Shown: one piece after another, positions 27,103-29,694 of the stretch
Position numbering within the stretch: the first letter of the stretch is position 1
Layout of the letters: the number at the start of each line of letters is the position of its first letter
Source of the DNA: Chromera velia
Lineage: Eukaryota; Sar; Chromeraceae
Assembly: GCA_018398765.1 (NCBI GenBank)
Contig: JAHBMJ010001528.1
Span: 1 to 29,694 of the forward strand
Direction: 5' to 3'
Length of the DNA: 29,694 nt
The notes under the pieces: model-generated
The model's database searches: none
Told to the model about the DNA's origin: nothing
The model's input: the letters and a program-made list of their open reading frames with translations, nothing else
Made by a program: the position numbers and the translations under genes

Positions 27103-29426
27103 GTCATCCAACTCTAGTCCATTAAATTTCTCTCTCGAGGCACACCCCCTACCTTCAATCTCTCATGTATCCATCCCTCCATGCAACGCGTTACCGCCCA
27201 CTGCCCACCCGCCCGACCGAACGGACGGACCTCCTGCATGAACGTCGTTTGATTGCCCAGGTGTCCAAGGGAGGGCTTCACGCCTGCTGAGCCGTAAAGG
27301 ATCCAGTCGACCCAACCCACACCACTCCCTCCAGCAGCTCGAGATGATGCAGCTGCAGCACTGAAGGCCCTCGGCAGGCCTTCTGCCTCTCCCTTTGCAG
27401 GCTCTCCCTTCTCACCACTCGTGGCAGGAGGCGCCGGGTGCTGCTGAGCCTCGGCAGACAAAAGGTCTGACACGAACCTCCCGTCCAGGTCCACAATGTG
27501 CGGAGGCACATCACCAGAACCAGATGATACGTCAGGACCCAAACCGAAGTCAGGAGACTCGACGGAACCAGAGCCCCCATCTTCCAAAGGTCCGAACAAG
27601 CTGGAGGTCTCCGAAGGAAGCGGCACGGCCGCACCCTCTCTCTCCTTCCTTCCTCCTATGACCATTCCATCAGCACCACCATTCCCCTTCCCCGCGCCCT
27701 CACCCTCTTCCATGCTTCCTCCTCCTCCTCCTGAAATCACGGAGCGTTTCTCAACTCGTCGACGAATTCGTCGGCGAGCTTTTCCCAGAGGCGAGCAGAT
27801 CACGTAACTTGTCACGGGAGGGTGGTCACTTGTCTGCTCCATTCGTATGGCCGTGCCGTCCTCCCACTCAGCTTCAAAAGTTTCGCCTGCAGGGATAGAA
27901 GGCAACAAGTCATGACTTGAGACCACCCGAAAAGAGGGGGCAGGGACTCTTCTTTAAGAACGGAACAGACGGGCAGGGAGGCAAGCAGACCTGCTGTGTA
28001 GTACACTTCTCTTTTCTTCTATTCTCTTTATTTTTTCTCTTCCTGACTCTCCAAGGGAGGCGGGCAGACAAGCATACAGACAAACAGGCCAACAAACCGA
28101 CCGAGAAGAGGGTTGAACGGTTTGAGTTGCCCGGCTCCATAATGAAGCCCAGCGACGACGAAGCAAACAACGAACTTGAACCTGCACACGGAAGAGAGGG
28201 AAGGGAAGGAAAGGCTTGACGAACATGCCATGTACACGTCGAGGAAGTTGGGGGGACCACGCTTCTTCAAGAGTAGAAGAGATAAAGCAAGAAGAAGAAG
28301 AAGAAGAAAGCCTCGCAGAATAGAAGAAAGCACAGAACGACGGCACAAAAGGAGAAAGCTGGCCAGAAGAAAAGGGATGAAGAAAGGAGCGGAAGGAGGG
28401 TGCGTGGGTGAGAGCGAGGAACCGAAGCACGAAGACTTGCAGGGGGATGCATGACCGCGCATGCCTTTCCTTCCTTGCGTGCATGTGCTGCATTCACACA
28501 GCCACCCACAAAAAATAGGAACAGAGGGGGGGGAACAGAACAGAAGAGGAAGGTGAGGGAGCTTCCCGACCTCTCGAGTCGTGCCTCGAAGCTCATGCCT
28601 CCCTTGACTCTCGCGGCCTTGCCCAAGAAAAGGGGGGCAAACGAGAAGAGGTCAGAGAGCCTGTGGAAGGTCGATTTGGGTTCAAAAATCCGAATTGGCA
28701 GAGAGATTCGGGGCATCTTCCCTTCAAGGAGGGACTTGGAAGCTTCCTTCATGACATCAGACATGATTCCCTTCTGACGCTCCATCACCGACTTGTCGGT
28801 CACCTTCAATGCTCCGTCAGTCATTGTCTCGAAACCCTGAAGGGAAGGGAAGGGAAGACAACAGAAAGAGAAGAGAAAAACACTTTGCTTCGGTCAAGAT
28901 CACTGACGTCCTTGAAAGCACAGCGTGATGAGAACAGCTGAGGTCACAGTAGAACGAGATACGCGCATTCTGAATTCAAGCAGCGGAAAGACATCCGCAG
29001 TCACATTTTTTCTGCCCTGATTCAACTGTATGAACGCGAAGAGCCTGGGGAGGGTCACAGGCTGCAAGGGACAAAGGCGTTAAAGAACACTGGTCTTTTT
29101 TGTTTCTGTTCAGAGAACGAACAAGCACATCTCAAAGAACGCAAAATGACCCTTGTGCTTACCTGCATATGAGAGGGCCAAGGGAGGTCCGAGGGTGCAG
29201 ATGCAGACGCCGTTCCTTCCCGTTCCCTCACCTGATGCCCCGCATTCAGATCTGCCTCCAGGTCCCTCAATCTGATTTCTTCGTGAAGCGCTGCCAGACG
29301 AAGGTGCAGCATCCCCTCCGAAAAAGCCTGGGGAGGCCACTTCCCTGCCGCACCACCCGCCACTGCTGCTCTTGCAGGTGGCAGGGCGGCTTGACCGTTT
29401 TCTCCCCCCCCGTCCGGACACATTTC
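24382..29426 (-). CDS. Oxysterol-binding-protein-related lipid transfer protein (ORP)
   Basis: Ten exons: 29426-29163, 29061-28963, 28836-28571, 28181-28102, 27886-27231, 26723-26596, 26198-26115, 25744-25094, 24802-24788 and 24586-24382. They sum to 816 codons, with matching phase at every junction. Family marks, in residue order from 29426: LPIRIFEPKS (167-176), KPFNPLLGETFE (230-241), EQTSDHPPVTSY (253-264), the MMMGTRS strand region (about 483-490), and the C-terminal FRPDLLWLSAGNEEKAQKWK (749-768). ORPs carry sterols or phospholipids between membranes, often against PI4P. The PI4P-binding Lys, Glu and Arg of yeast Osh4 (spaced +4 and +8) are kept as K768, E772 and R776. Oddities are an Asp for the first signature His, a low-complexity insert of about 150 residues, and a His/Gly-rich tail. 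Exon 1 follows an acceptor-like tgttcag, so a PH domain or other N-terminal part may lie beyond the window; ATG at 29423-29421 is the alternative start. Confidence 0.85.
24620..24650. repeat. (GTGA)n repeat in the last ORP intron
   Basis: About seven GTGA/GACT-type units lie upstream of the final exon's acceptor (gatgtgatcag, AG at 24588-24587). On the coding strand they read TCAC, giving a weak pyrimidine tract. Confidence 0.75.
24788..24802 (-). other. Candidate 15-nt microexon of the ORP gene
   Basis: GCTCTGCATCTGTCG is bounded by a strong acceptor (ttatttttctctttttggtag) and a strong donor (GTGAGT). Both flanking junctions are phase 2, so including it or skipping it keeps the frame. Included, the protein reads LPSDCW-LCIC-RFRPD. 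Skipped, it reads LPSDCCFRPD, which has the exact spacing of the usual ORP sequence LPTDSRLRPD. Confidence 0.5.
25745..26114 (-). other. ORP intron 7, built largely of microsatellites
   Basis: The donor is GGCAG|GTCGGT and the acceptor ccttccctgcctgcag. The pyrimidine tract is the complement of (GGAA)n at 25756-25803, and a second run, (GAAA)n at 25857-25892, lies just upstream. AG|G joins as Arg. Confidence 0.7.
27068..27099. repeat. (CT)n microsatellite in ORP intron 5
   Basis: About 16 CT units on the plus strand, so the transcript carries GA repeats midway between the donor (27230) and acceptor (26724). Confidence 0.9.
27330..27790 (-). other. Disordered insert within the ORP lipid-binding domain
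   Basis: Residues about 272-425, between SYVICSPLGK and VGWVDWILYG, are basic (RRRIRRRVEKR), then Gly/Glu/Ser/Pro-rich. In Osh4-type ORPs the next strand (K-x-x-L-x-G-Y) follows within about 10-15 residues of the HHPP signature. The insert is read through in frame with both conserved flanks and lacks obvious splice sites at its edges. Confidence 0.65.
27816..27839 (-). other. ORP signature motif, variant EQTSDHPP
   Basis: Codons gag cag aca agt gac cac cct ccc encode residues 253-260. The family signature is EQVSHHPP, whose two His contact the PI4P headgroup. Here the first His is Asp (GAC); a single C-to-G change separates it from His (CAC). Confidence 0.85.
28285..28311. repeat. (GAA)n microsatellite in ORP intron 3
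   Basis: About seven AAG/GAA units between the exons ending at 28571 and starting at 28181. Confidence 0.8.
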
Positions 29427-29694
29427 CTGAACACGAGGGGGGATACAAACGTCACCGACAAAGACTGGAAAACAAACTTTTGTCGAGGGAGCAAGGGACA
29501 CAAGAAAAAGGAAAGCAAAGGAGCGAAGAGGGTTCCAAAGGCTGATGATGATTGTCACACCGAAGGGATAGGAGGCACGTTGAAGGGCAGCCCTTAAGAG
29601 TGATTGAGTGATCAGATGCAGACAAACCCTGGGGGGTAAAGAGAAAGAGAGGGAAAAGCTCACGCATTCAAACGAACCCCCCCCCCCGCCCCCC
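29427..29694. other. Upstream sequence or first intron of the ORP gene
   Basis: The minus strand is T/C-rich and ends in the acceptor gttcag at 29427. A second acceptor-like site, ctttaccccccag, has AG at 29630-29629 and could start an upstream exon (GLSASDHSITLKGC), but no donor there gives the phase the next exon needs. The window ends in a C-run. Confidence 0.35.

Noticed and set aside
29452-29628. Possible upstream ORP exon (GLSASDHSITLKGC)
   Set aside because: The acceptor is plausible, but none of its donors gives the phase 0 needed by the exon starting at 29426.

Overview
The window looks like nuclear DNA of a eukaryotic alga or alga-derived protist. Its genes are split by GT-AG introns, the flanks are full of di- and tetranucleotide microsatellites, and long proteins carry disordered Pro/Gln/Ala-rich stretches. 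One gene begins with a signal peptide followed directly by a Phe-led transit-peptide-like segment, which is the targeting style of complex (secondary) plastids. A chromerid such as Chromera, or another chromalveolate, would fit; the species is my inference. There are no bacterial-type operons, CRISPR arrays or rRNA genes.

Layout. 1-2460 is AT-rich and holds a candidate 1.7-kb hAT-like non-autonomous DNA element (perfect 19-bp terminal inverted repeats at 754-772 and 2430-2448). 2460-6960 is microsatellite-rich DNA with no gene I can support. 6968-15409 (minus) is a four-exon gene for a roughly 2265-residue, largely disordered protein with four PPxY motifs; its third intron carries a 35-bp minisatellite. 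15410-17670 is a graveyard of mobile DNA: a short unrecognised exon-like ORF, two tRNA-derived SINE-like copies, and a 1.26-kb LTR-type element keeping only part of a retropepsin and a chromodomain-like tail. 17670-20870 holds two minisatellite arrays, an assembly gap flanked by G-runs, and GC-rich hairpins. 20871-22676 (plus) is a two-exon gene for a probably plastid-targeted helical-repeat (PPR-like) protein. 22677-24381 is AT-rich and then microsatellite-rich intergenic DNA. 24382-29426 (minus) is a ten-exon gene for an oxysterol-binding-protein-related lipid-transfer protein (ORP); its 5' end may lie beyond the window.

Exon models were joined by hand from splice-site sequence and reading-frame phase. 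In all three genes every junction keeps the frame: the ORP exons sum to 816 codons and the Pro-rich gene to 2266. The genes do not obviously share a pathway.

The most interesting points are these. The ORP has EQTSDHPP instead of the family signature EQVSHHPP, a disordered insert of about 150 residues inside its lipid-binding fold, a His/Gly-rich tail and a candidate frame-neutral 15-nt microexon. The disordered PPxY protein and the transition-only divergence between the two LTRs also merit a look. I found no convincing new multi-gene system.
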